The translations under genes were made by a program, and so were the position numbers. Under the pieces are notes generated by a model, which did no database searches, was not told the origin of the DNA, and worked only from the letters and a program-made list of their open reading frames with translations. Below, piece after piece: positions 10,736 to 20,670 of a DNA stretch of 64,000 bases; within the stretch, counting starts at the first letter, position 1, and the number at the start of each line of letters is the position of its first letter. This DNA comes from Bettongia penicillata ogilbyi (Eukaryota > Chordata > Mammalia > Diprotodontia > Potoroidae): contig JAJHZJ010000061.1 in the NCBI GenBank assembly GCA_023548195.1, positions 5,596,373-5,660,372 of the forward strand, given 5' to 3'.

Positions 10736-11975
10736 CACTAGCTGCCATACAAGGTTAGTCCTGCCTGGTTGAGGCTCTGTTTACAGAAGCTATTGACAGC
10801 AGAGACTCCTGGATTAGGGAAACCTGCAGAGTCAGTATCTGACTCTCTGAAATTCAAATCTTGGGTGTCTTGAATGACTTTCTCCGAAGCCATCACTAAA
10901 GATAAAGGGGTTATAACCTTACAAAGCTGTCTGAATGCTAGCCAATACCTAAGTTTGCCTCGAAAAATCATCAGCTAAATTGACATCATCTCCTGTTTCC
11001 ATTATTACTTCCTATCTTCTACTAGATTCTGCTATTTGGGGACTCAAGAAATCCCTGAAAAACAAAATGCTGCAATTATTTCTGGCCCAATGTACAGATC
11101 AGAATAAATTAGAAAGAATATGAGTTAGATACTATGAGGAAAACTTTCTCAGATAGGAAAAGGAATCCTGGGGGAGGAGAAAAAATTAGTAACACATTTC
11201 AGTTGAGTTTCTACATTCACCATTCCAACACCAGACATTTAACCTTTGTCTTCCCTGGTATTGCTATGTAATAGAGCATTTTAAACCAAAAGGAAAATGA
11301 AGTGCCTAAATGTTATTTTCCTTTTGACTGGAAAAATACTGCCAAGGCAGAGAGGAGAAATATTAGAAGCCCTAGCAATGTTTTGATTTTGCTTAGAGCT
11401 GGGCTGAACTCAGCTCTTACCTCATCAAGGCTTACAAACATACAGAAGGCCAACTCTCTACTAAACACAATGACTCGGAGACTGTATTCATTAAAGGGAG
11501 TCATTCTTAAGGAGAGCAAATTTAATAGGTTGTTTCCTTTGAATATTCAAGAGCTAAAAAAAAATTATGAAGGCAATATCAAGGGATGGACTCAATGAGC
11601 AAGTGAATAACACACTTCCTGTAAGTTAGACAACAATTATTTGATGCATATATTACTCATCAAGGATACACGTGACTCACTGCACCACTGTTCAAGCCCT
11701 CGATGGTGGCACAGAACCCTCAGGTTTTCTGAAGTTGGGACTAACCTGGTCCTTGAAGATGAAGACTTGGTACGTTAACTCACTCTTCTGGCAGGAACTG
11801 AGTAACTATTTGTTGGGTATTTTGAGAGCGACTTGCTCCTTAATCATGGCATAGTGTAGATACCCTCTGAGATTCTGTGAGTCATCTATGCCCCATAAGA
11901 CTAATGAATTTTGAGTGTGGATCTTGTTCTCTTTCACTAATGACTCCAGACCATTACTAATTACATCTATTCATT
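10736..11975. other. Intergenic, no recognised feature
   Basis: About 1.2 kb without a recognisable repeat. A plus frame of 98 codons (11302-11598) and a minus frame of 68 codons overlap and are probably chance. Confidence 0.35.
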
Positions 11976-11977
11976 TT

Positions 11978-12098
11978 AGTATCATAGAGTTAGAGCTGCA
12001 AGGAAACTAAGAGGAACTAATTTCTAATCCTCTCATTTTACAGATGAAGAAACTGAGCCACACAGTAGTTAAGCACCTGGCCCAGAGCCATGAAAGTG
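11978..12098 (-). mobile_element. SINE with CR1/L3-like tail, reverse
   Basis: 'tatcatagagttagagctgc' (tail, reversed), then 'cattttacagatgaagaaac' and 'cctggcccagagcca'. It is cut off by the trinucleotide repeat. Confidence 0.7.
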
Positions 12099-12206
12099 AT
12101 AGTAGTAGCAACAACAGCAGTAGCAGCAGTGGCAGTAGTAGTAGAAGTAGTAGTAGCAGTAGTAGCATAGTTAGTAGTAGTAGTAGTAGTAATAGTAGTA
12201 GTAGTA
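12099..12206. repeat. AGT/AGC trinucleotide repeat, interrupted
   Basis: About 36 triplets, mostly agt and agc with aac, ggc, aga, ata and aat interruptions. It sits between two reverse-oriented SINEs. It makes long poly-Ser and poly-Leu frames on the two strands, which are artefacts of the repeat. Confidence 0.95.
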
Positions 12207-12475
12207 AACAACTAGCATTTATATAGCACTTCATAGTTTTCAATACACTTTATAAATATTACCTCATTTTATCATCACTACAGTCCTGGGAAATAGGTGC
12301 TATTTTTATCCCCATTTTATAGGCAGAGAAATTAAGGCAGATCAAAGTTAAGGGGAATTTGCTCAGAATCACACAGCTAGTAAATATATGAGGCAGGATT
12401 TGAACCTGAATCTTCCTGAATCCACAGTCAGTGCTCTATCTACCAGACTATCATACCTCTCAGACTGTTGCAGTA
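12207..12475 (-). mobile_element. CORE-SINE (MIR group), nearly full length
   Basis: Reverse copy: 'actagcatttatatagcact', 'aatattacctcattttatc', 'cccattttataggcagagaa', 'tcacacagctagtaaatata', and a reversed head ending near 'gtgctctatctaccagac'. Confidence 0.85.
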
Positions 12476-12985
12476 CTAATTCCATAGTATTGTCACGTTT
12501 ACCTTTTCAGACTGGGAAAAAATATGGCCAACAAAATAAACCATAAGCTACAATTCTGATGTTTTATCCTAGGTAGAAGTGACTCTATTTAAGGAGATGT
12601 CAATGAAATAGAAGTTGTGGAAGGTCTGACCAAGAAAAAAATATTGTTAAGTCTGGGGTCAGAAATAGACTGAGTTAGTATTAGAAATAGGGAGAGAGGA
12701 ATACAGCTGAGGCCATGGACAAGGTATGAAAGTGGAAGGCTCAAACCACGACACAAAAGAGTATTTAGGTGAGTTTCGCATTGCAATGATGGCAAATTAG
12801 CCAGCATTTTGTAATAACCAGGCCACCATGTACCAGAGAAGATGGAAACAAGCAACCAGGTGAGGCTTTAGGGAACTTTCCATGAATCAGCTGGGTACGC
12901 CTTTGTGTTCTGCATTGTTTGACCACAGCTATCCTGGGCTTCTGAGAAAGCTCATAAGTCGTTTCAAGGACATGGTTTTGTTATC
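12476..12985. other. Intergenic, no recognised feature
   Basis: No supported repeat or gene. A minus frame of 88 codons (12589-12855) has no familiar domain. Confidence 0.35.
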
Positions 12986-12989
12986 CAAA

Positions 12990-13150
12990 GTCAAGGCCCT
13001 TCTTAAAATGAGGTACTCAGAATGGAACATAGTATTACAGTAGATATTTGACAAGGATACCCCGACTAGGATTATCACCTTCTTGGTTCTGGAAGTGATT
13101 CTTTTAATTCAACCTAAAATAGAGGTTTTTACTACCATGTCACTAAAAAA
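12990..13150 (-). mobile_element. CR1/L3 LINE fragment
   Basis: Plus-strand pattern 'acatagtattacagtagata', 'aggattatcaccttcttgg', 'attcaacctaaaatagaggt' matches the reverse of the CR1/L3 ORF2 C-terminal region, which also occurs at 37645-42660. Confidence 0.55.
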
Positions 13151-13154
13151 GAAA

Positions 13155-13608
13155 TACATAACAAGCATTTATACATAACTATTATGTATCAGGAATTGTG
13201 GTATGTGTCTGTATACATCATATATATGGGTGTATATACATATATATAACACATGTGTATGTGCCTGTGTATTCTCTAAAAATAACTTTTTACCTTTACT
13301 GCTCCTCTAGAATTTGATTATTTTTGCTTTTGTTTTGTTTTGGAGCTACTATATCTATCAGAACACTTCTCCCTAGTTAGAACCCAGGTCCCATTCCCTG
13401 TCCCATCCCATGGAGCATGACATACTTTATGGTCCCTTTTCTTACCTCCATGCTCCCAGCTGCCACTTTGCTGCCTCCCTTTAACTGTTCTTTTCAGCGA
13501 TCTCACCTCTGTCTATCTGCCATCTCAGATTCCTCCCAATTTATCTAATTCCTTCCAGAAATTTCCATGAATGACAGTTGCTCACCATTCTACCTCCCAC
13601 CCCTCAGC

Positions 13609-13646
<38 letters not shown>

Positions 13647-14180
13647 TCATACACTGAGATTCCCTTTTTTACACATTTATAGATGTTACCATTATCCCAG
13701 TACATAGCGTACTGATATAACTACTCAAAATCAAGATTAATGGGGCCGTAGTTCCTCGCCTGGAACCCACTTTCCCGGGAGACCTCCATCTCAGACTGTG
13801 TGTGTTTGTAGTTGCCGAAATGAATCAAGACCAAAACTAACTCGATTCACTCAACCCCAGCAGTTTTCCTTGGGGCCAGTGCAGCATAAATGGTACCTTC
13901 CGGTAGCACAAATTATAACCTCTAGTTCAAGCCCTTTACAGGAGCAAACACAGTGAGCTTCAGCAGGGAAGCCCACAAACTCAGAGAGTAGAATCAATAG
14001 CAGAAGCGAATACAACAGATGTTTCACTGAGCAGGTGGGCAGGAAGGCACCTGCTGCTTTAGAGATCTATGAATAGCAAGAGGAGAGGTCAAAGTGGGAG
14101 TTTTTCTTTTTAACATTTCCTTTCTTTCCTCTCCTGCTTGCCATGAGCTCATGACAGAAAATCACCACAGTCGGGTCGAC
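13155..14180. other. Intergenic with simple repeats and a CpG-retaining block
   Basis: TATA/TGTG simple sequence at 13200-13275 and a CA repeat at 13613-13644. The block 13740-13910 has an unusual number of intact CpGs for this window ('gggccgtag', 'ctcgcc', 'cccggg', 'gccgaa', 'ctcgatt', 'ccggtag') and no repeat match. It could be a conserved or recently methylation-free element. Confidence 0.4.
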
Positions 14181-14184
14181 CCCT

Positions 14185-14400
14185 GGACACTGGGTCCAGA
14201 GATCTGGATTGGCATCCTGGTCCTGATGTTTACTGTGTGATCACAGACAAGTCACTTAACCCTTCTGAGACTCAGGGAGCATCCCGTCAATACAAGTACT
14301 GATGCATGTACCCCCTACCTCACTGGGCTGTTGTGAGAAAAGTGCTTTGTTGATCTCAAAAGGCAATTATTATTAATATTATGGAAATTATTATGGGTCA
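14185..14400 (+). mobile_element. MIR-like SINE
   Basis: 'ctgtgtgatcacagacaagt', 'cacttaacccttctgagact', 'cctcactgggctgttgtgag', then 'aggcaattattattaatatt'. Confidence 0.65.
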
Positions 14401-14524
14401 CTCCTTTGTGCGTTCAGCATTTTCTATCTCATCTTACCTTTGCATATGAGGTACATGAAGGTCAAGAACCCTTCTTAATTATCTCCATACCTCCTGCATC
14501 ACCTAGCACAAAGTTCTGTACACA

Positions 14525-14750
14525 GTAACAGATATAGATATAGATATAGATATACACACATATGTGTGTATATACATATATACATTATATGTATATGTGT
14601 GTGTGTATATATATCATATGAGGAGGCTACCTAGGGCCTTGCCTCAGGACACCCCAATGTAAAGGGCACTTGTTATTCTTTTGGGAGGAATAAATAAGGA
14701 TGTTTAGGGTCTAGGAGTGGGTGTGTGTGTGTGTGTGTGTGTGTGTGTAA
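14525..14750. repeat. ATAG/TATA and GT simple repeats
   Basis: AT-rich gatata and tatatg runs at 14530-14618 and a (GT)n tract at 14720-14748, separated by about 100 bases of other sequence. Confidence 0.85.
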
Positions 14751-15160
14751 CTGAACTTGTAATTTCATCAGCATAGGTAGTTTGTAGGAAGAAAGTCCTC
14801 CTCCAAACTGTAGACTCGTACCCACTCTGTCACATTTAATTTTGGAGAGTTGGCCAGGGGCATTGAAAGATTATGTTTCTTTTCCAAGATCATCCAATCA
14901 GTTCAGGTAATAGCCTTGAGCCCAGGTCTCCCTGACTTTTGGTGCTTGCTCAGCCAGGAAAACTAGTTAGAATGGAAGTCCCTGGTTGCTGCCCTTGCCC
15001 TGACTGAAGCCCCTGTTCAGCTCCTTCTGGGCCCATCCTCGTCCTACGTCCTCTACCCCTTGTTGGCCTTAATCCACTAGGATCTCTAAAGATCTGAGGT
15101 CTGCTTCTCTCCTAATCTCCACTTTTCCTGAATGTAATTTGTGGAACTTACTCTAAGCAC
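14751..15160. other. Intergenic, mostly unassigned
   Basis: A weak reverse MIR core may lie at 14850-14955. Nothing else is supported. Confidence 0.35.
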
Positions 15161-15162
15161 CA

Positions 15163-15378
15163 GGGCAACTCGATGGTATAGGGCCTAGAGACAGGAAGAG
15201 TAAATCCAGCCTTAGACACCCTGTGTAAGTCACTTAACCCTGTTTGCCTCAGCTTCCTCATCTGTAAAATGAACTGAAGAAGGAAATGGAAAACCACTCC
15301 AGTATTTTTGCCAAGAAAACTCCAAATGGGATCACAAAGAGTCAAACATGACTAAAACAACTGAATAACCAAAACTTC
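15163..15378 (+). mobile_element. MAR1-type CORE-SINE
   Basis: Head weak, core and tail clear: 'gtttgcctcagcttcctcat', 'aaggaaatggaaaaccactc', 'ttttgccaagaaaactccaa', 'gggatcacaaagagtcaaac', ending 'gactaaaacaactgaataac'. Confidence 0.85.
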
Positions 15379-15850
15379 AAGCATCAAAATTACAAGTTAG
15401 GGTTCTAAATAGTGGGCACACATTTAATGACTATCTGTGGAGCTACTTCTCCAAGCTATTCTCACACTTGAAGGTTGGGTCCCCAAAGGACCACTGGTAT
15501 CAGGTTTCAAGGGTGTGCCCTGGGGGCCACGCTTCTAAAACTATAGCTCATGAGCCCCCACCAATGAATTTCCCATTAACAATCAGTAGACACGCATAAC
15601 TCTTAGCAAAAGCATGTACTAAGACAACACAGTAAGAATAGTAGCTGTAAAACATTCCCCCACTTAATCTGGGGCATGCTCTTCCACAAATACAGATAGT
15701 ATTTGTGGGATATTGGACCTACCGCAATTCCTGATATATAATAGTTATGTATAAATGATTGTTAAGTATTTATTCATTAATCTTTCTTACAAGTGCAATG
15801 AATAAGCTTATGGGCCATAGAGACAGGGTAATCAAAGCAGTGTTTAGGGG
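15379..15850. other. Intergenic, no recognised feature
   Basis: No supported repeat or gene. Confidence 0.35.
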
Positions 15851-15854
15851 TCCA

Positions 15855-16140
15855 ACATACACAAACACACACATATACATATGCCTATGTATATATGGGT
15901 ATACATGTACATACATACATGTACACACATATATAAAATTTTCCAGTATATTTTGGACCAAGCTCTCTCATTCTCTCTCTTCACATATGTGTGTATATAT
16001 ATGTATGTATGTATATACATGCATATAGATATAGATCTATATATACACATACAGATATACACATAAAATATGTGTATATTTTTGTATATTAGATATACTA
16101 TATACAAGCATACATATATGTATATTTAAAATTTCAATAT
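15855..16140. repeat. AT-rich TATA/CACA simple-repeat region
   Basis: Low-complexity runs of acac, atat, gtat and tata units. The open frames on both strands (Tyr/Ile/Cys/Met rich) come from the repeat and are not genes. Confidence 0.85.
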
Positions 16141-16985
16141 TTTAAATTTATAGTGTACTAAATATGTGCAATGTGTATATACATGTATTCATTCTTTACA
16201 GTCAGCCCCCTTTTCCTTCCTTTAAAACTCACATTGGATGCTCAGTTGATGTTTGTGGATGAAAGTAATGACAGCAAAGAGGATCTACCCTTAATAAACT
16301 GATTGACCCAGGACATACTAGGAAAAGATTGTAAATCAGGCTGTTCTTGTGGCTTTGTCTTGATTAATGATATATGCAACTGATTAGATTATTAATCAGG
16401 CTGGGCCAAGGGTAACTGAGCATTGAATTTGGTCTTGAAAATGTTTACAAAAGTGGTGGCGGTTGTGCACCTTCTATTCACTTTGAGATATCATAACCCA
16501 TCTTAGCCCTAAACTGTAAGTCATTTAGTGGTGTGAATATCATGGATGCTTGCAACCATTCACACTAAGAAAACAGCAGGAAATCTGGAGATCAGAATCT
16601 TAATAAGAGGGACTACATTTAAGAATCAATATGAGTAAAAATCACAGTAAAGAGAGCAAAATGAAAAAAGAAAACATAAGGAGAAAATGGGAAGGATGAG
16701 CCTTTTCATTGTGATATGAAACCAGTTGATTCTGAAGAACCTCTGATAAAGTAAGTATTGATAAGATCATGCAGCCATCACATACTCTGTTCCTATCAAA
16801 CTCTCTTGCTAGTAGTTCCTATATGTGACATTCCATCTCCCACCTCCATACCTTTGTCTGTATGATCACCCATCGACTCACCTAGAATATATTCTCTCTG
16901 TACTATGGTTGCTTAGAATCCCTAACTTGCTTTCAAATTGAATTCAGGTGCCACTTGCTACATGAGACCTTTGCTTATCCTCCTG
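16141..16985. other. Intergenic, no recognised feature
   Basis: No clear repeat or gene in about 0.8 kb. Confidence 0.35.
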
Positions 16986-16989
16986 GTGG

Positions 16990-16995
16990 TGTGTG

Positions 16996-17038
<43 letters not shown>

Positions 17039-17152
17039 ATATATAACATATGCAAATAAATATACAAATATTACATATACATATATATGCATACACATAG
17101 ACATATATATGTATATATGTAAAATCTTCTTGTATATGTTGGGCCAAGTTCT

Positions 17153-17236
<84 letters not shown>
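16990..17236. repeat. CA, TA and long TC dinucleotide tracts
   Basis: (CA)n at about 17000-17034, TATA-rich sequence at 17035-17115, then an almost pure (TC)n tract at about 17152-17236 of roughly 40 units, the longest dinucleotide run in the window. Confidence 0.95.
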
Positions 17237-17237
<1 letters not shown>

Positions 17238-17267
17238 GTCTTCTTTCTCTTCCAATGTACTATAGGA

Positions 17268-17585
17268 CCTGGGGCAGCTAGGTGGTGCAGTAGATAGAGC
17301 ACAAGTGCAGGAGTCAGGAGGACCTCAGTTCAAATCTCACTTCAGACACTTGACACTCACTAGCTGTGTGACCTTGGGCAAGTCACTTAACCTCAATTAC
17401 CTCATCCTGGGTCATCTCCAGTCATCCTGGTGAATATCTGGTCACTGGATTCAGATGGCTCTGGAGGAGAAGTGGAACTGGTGACCTGCACAGCCCTCCC
17501 TCGCTCAAAACAAAGTGAAATGCAAATCATGTCATCATTTCTCTCATGGCATGGTCTTCTTTGGCAATGAAGGACAAACACACTA
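17268..17585 (+). mobile_element. CORE-SINE of the second tail type, full length
   Basis: The reference copy in this window. tRNA-like head 'ggggcagctaggtggtgcag' with a B-box-like 'agttcaaatctcacttc', then core 'agctgtgtgaccttgggcaa', then the distinctive tail 'gtcatctccagtcatcctgg', 'tggattcagatggctctgga', 'tgcacagccctccctcgctc' and 'tggcatggtcttctttggca'. This tail differs from the MAR1-type tail, so at least two SINE lineages share one head. Confidence 0.85.
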
Positions 17586-17619
17586 TCTGACCTAGTTACA
17601 TTGGCCTACTCCAAGTCCC

Positions 17620-17965
17620 TGGAAAGACCCTCCCTCTCTTTCTCAGCGCTTTGCACTAACTCTTCTCTGACTTAGATTTCTCTCCTCCCTCACCTCTGCC
17701 TACCAACTTCCCTGCCTTCCTTCAAGATTCATCTCCAAGTCCTACAGTCTCCAGGAGGCCTTTCCTGATCCCTGCAACTGCCAGATTACACTTCATCTAC
17801 TCTGTCTATATCTTGTATGTACTTTGTCCTTTATATATTGTGTCCCCCTCTAGAATGTGAGGTGCTTGGGAATGGGGACTGTATTTTTGTCCTTTTTCTT
17901 TGCATTCCTAGTACTTAATATGGCATCCAGCATTTAATAAATTCTTACTAACTGGGGAGAGATAG
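17620..17965 (+). mobile_element. L2 LINE 3' end
   Basis: 'ctccaagtcctacagtctcc', 'aggaggcctttcctgatccc', 'ctagaatgtgaggtgcttgg', 'gggactgtatttttgtcctt', and a degraded 'catttaataaattcttacta' tail. Confidence 0.75.
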
Positions 17966-18149
17966 GAAATGGTTATAATAATCCAGGCATTCTGTGATAA
18001 TACGTGGCAAAATCAGGGTGGGGGTCGTGAGATAATAACAATGACAACAAAAATAAGTGGTATTTACACGGTACTTTATAATTCAGTTGCAAATTGCCTT
18101 CTTTGTATTATTATCACATTTGCCCCCAATGAAAGGAACATAAAATGCA

Positions 18150-18890
18150 TCTAAAAAGAAAACTCCAAAGCCTTCCTCTGAAAAGGAGAGGGAGAGCTCC
18201 ATGGCCCCTACTGTCTCCTAGGTTCCTGAGAATAAACATATGCAGAAGGAGAAAGATAAATAGAAGGTGGCTCTAAGTCCAGATGTCCAGTAGCACCCCT
18301 GGCCCTTGACATACACAGGGACATTTGAGAGAGAGCTAGTTTGGAGTGAGGAAGATGATGGTTCACTTTTGACAAGCAGAGCCTGACAAACTTCAAATGG
18401 ATACCTTTGATAGGCAACTGGATATACAGAACTCAAGATAGGACAGAAATCCAGCTGGAGATGTGAACTTGAAAAGCGTTATCGTAGCAATGAGGAGTAA
18501 CATGGTAGCATGGCAGATAGAGCCCCAGCCCTGGAGTCAGGAGGACCTGAGTTCAAATTCAACCTCAGACACTTACTAGCTGTCTGGCCCTGGGTAAATC
18601 ATTTCACCCTGTTTGCCTGAGTTTCCTCATCTGTAAAAATGATCTGGAGAAGGAAATGGCAAACCACTCTCATATCTTTGCCAAGAAAACTCCAAATGGG
18701 GTCAGGAAGAGTTAGAAACCAACGGAACTACTCAACAGCAGTGGCATAGAAATCATAACTGAAGCCTCAGAATATATCTATTTTAATGGGGGAAAGTGCA
18801 GAGGACCAAGACTGATCTTCAAGGGGCACTCATATTCAGGGGGCAAAAGGAAGAAGAAAGACAGACAGAGGGAGGTAAGCTGGAGTAGAG
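18150..18890 (+). mobile_element. Unclassified ancient interspersed repeat, split by a SINE
   Basis: Internal text of the same unnamed family: 'gataggcaactggatataca', 'atccagctggagatgtgaac' before the SINE, and 'gtgcagaggaccaagactga', 'ggggcactcatattcagggg' after it. The MAR1-type SINE at 18497-18740 is inserted in it. Confidence 0.5.
18497..18740 (+). mobile_element. MAR1-type CORE-SINE, full length
   Basis: Complete order from head ('atggcagatagagccccagc', 'ggagtcaggaggacctgagt') through core ('cagacacttactagctgtct') to tail ('ctggagaaggaaatggcaaa', 'tttgccaagaaaactccaaa', 'ggggtcaggaagagttagaa'). Confidence 0.9.
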
Positions 18891-19100
18891 GAAAGAACCT
18901 TGGACCCAGAATCAGTAGAGAGGTATGCTTAAATCTCAGCTCTGGCACTCTGGATCCTGGGGTACTCTTTTAGTCTCACTGAGCCTCAGTTTACTTATCT
19001 GTAAAATAGGGACAATAATACTTTTGCCCAATCTACTTCACAGGTTTGTTGTGAGGAAAATATTTCATCAATCTATAGAAATAAGAACCATTAATATTAA
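18880..19100 (+). mobile_element. THER1/MIR-like SINE
   Basis: 'aatctcagctctggcactct', 'gagcctcagtttacttatct', 'gtaaaatagggacaataata', 'cacaggtttgttgtgaggaa'. Confidence 0.75.
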
Positions 19101-19835
19101 GAGGAGAGAATAGGAAAAATCTAGTAAGAATAGAAGTTACTTGAGAATAGGAATGATTTCATTTTTTGTCTTTGTAGCTCTAACTTGCAGGAAGTCACCA
19201 CTTAATAGATTGTTTTATTGAATTGGGATGAAAAGAAGTGGAATAGACCTAAACCTCTGATTTCATTGCTATTATAGGGAAATTGGGACATTCTCTCTAC
19301 AAATCAAATCTGCACTCCCCCAACTTATGGTCTTAGAGAATTGAGGGAGGGGAATGGAGGAGGGGAAGAATGAGTAGTAAAATGACTTGTCTAATAGCCA
19401 GTTCATGTCAGAGGTAAGCCTTGAAGCCAAGTCTTCTTGACTCCCTCTCTTATAATACAGTGACTTCAAGTCAGTCCAATCCTGTCATTTCCCTCAAACT
19501 CATCTCAAAACATTGTTTCTCCAAAAAGCTGTCTGGTATTAACCATACCTCAGATCAGTGGTGTTGAGCTGAAATAGAAACTGAAACCTATATAGTGAAC
19601 CAGTATATAAGGATCCTCACAGGCAGCATATTGACTTAGAAAACCATATATTCACATTATCTATGTTATATTGTATTTTTATTTATTTTATTAACTATTT
19701 CCTGCTTGGGTAACACTTCAAGAATGTTGGCAGCATGTTAGACACATCTGCCCTACCATCATTCTTTGGTACTTTTGTGTCAATAAGTATATGTTACTTT
19801 GACCTTTTAAAATACACTTTCATAATTGTGCTTAA
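19101..19835. other. Intergenic, mostly unassigned
   Basis: A weak reverse MIR piece may lie at 19380-19455 ('gtaagccttgaagccaagtc'). Nothing else is supported. Confidence 0.35.
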
Positions 19836-19839
19836 GTTA

Positions 19840-19962
19840 TTTTCATCATGCATGGTTTGTCTCCCCAACTAGATTGTAATTACAGAAGGCAAAGACCAAG
19901 TCTTTTATTCCTTTTCTGTCCCCTCACAATATCTAGGTCAGAGCTAGAAACATAGTAATTAA
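19840..19962 (+). mobile_element. L2 LINE 3' end, short
   Basis: 'ccccaactagattgtaatta', 'caaagaccaagtcttttatt', 'cagagctagaaacatagtaa' follow the L2 tail order. Confidence 0.6.
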
Positions 19963-20670
19963 TCATTTCATATTTGTGAAGCACCTACTATGTGCAGGCA
20001 TGATGCTAGTAAATAAAAATTGCTAGTATATAAAAATTGAATAAAGTACTCCCTGTCCTCATGGAATTCACAATCTAAGGAGAGGAATGTGACACAGATA
20101 GAAATAACCAAAATGTGTAGGAAGTTCTCCAGAGAGAAATGCCATGTGTCATTTGAGGAGGGAAAGGCCATTATTGACTACATGAATCTGAAAAAGCTTA
20201 ATCGAAGAGGTGGTATGAACTGAGCTTTAAAGGATGGGTCAGATCTGAATGGGTAGAGGACTTTCCAGGGGAAGGGAATTATGTGAACAAAGGTATTCTG
20301 GTCAAAAAGCGTGGGATATATGTTGAGGTATGACTAGGACAGGGGTGGGGAACCTGCAGCCTCGAGGCCACATGTGGCCCTCTAGGTCCTCAAGTATGGC
20401 CCTTTGATTGAATCCAAACTTCATGGAACAAATTCCCTTAATAAAAGGATTTGTTTTTCTGCACTTGAGGACCTAGAGGGGCATATGTGGCCTCAAGGCT
20501 GCAGGGTCCCCACTTGCGGTCTAGGTGTTTAGCTTTACTGATACATAGAGGGATATGTGTGAAATAAGGCTGATAGATTGTGTAGAGCCTTGAATGCCAA
20601 ACTAACGAGTTCAAAGTTTACCCAGTCAGTAACAGGGAACCACTAAAGAGTTTAGAGCAGTGGGGTGCCA
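19963..20670 (+). mobile_element. Unclassified ancient interspersed repeat, long copy
   Basis: Starts 'gcacctactatgtgcaggca', continues 'ctccctgtcctcatggaatt' and, after the MITE insertion (20340-20518), resumes with 'gtagagccttgaatgccaaa' and 'agtaacagggaaccactaaa'. This is the longest continuous copy of the family in the window. Confidence 0.55.
20340..20518. mobile_element. Palindromic hAT-like MITE
   Basis: A 179-bp element made of two inverted arms. The left arm begins caggggtggggaacctgc and runs through gcctcgaggccacatgtggc and cctctaggtcctcaagt. The right arm mirrors it (acttgaggacctagagg, atgtggcctcaaggctgcag). The flanks gactagga (20332-20339) and gtctaggt (20519-20526) match at 6 of 8 positions, as expected for an old 8-bp hAT target duplication. 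No transposase is encoded. It interrupts the older repeat around it. Confidence 0.85.

Noticed and set aside
12007..12243. Poly-Leu (minus) and poly-Ser (plus) open frames
   Set aside because: They are translations of the AGT/AGC repeat and adjoining SINE, with no start context or domain.
15759..16107. Several Tyr/Cys/Ile-rich frames on both strands
   Set aside because: Low-complexity TATA/CACA sequence gives such frames in any orientation.
16938..17302. Open frames of 114-119 codons with Ser/Leu or Arg/Glu repeats
   Set aside because: They are produced by the CA, TA and TC dinucleotide tracts.
17268..17360. tRNA gene
   Set aside because: The tRNA-like head belongs to a SINE; the same head occurs many times followed by SINE cores, and no full cloverleaf is evident.
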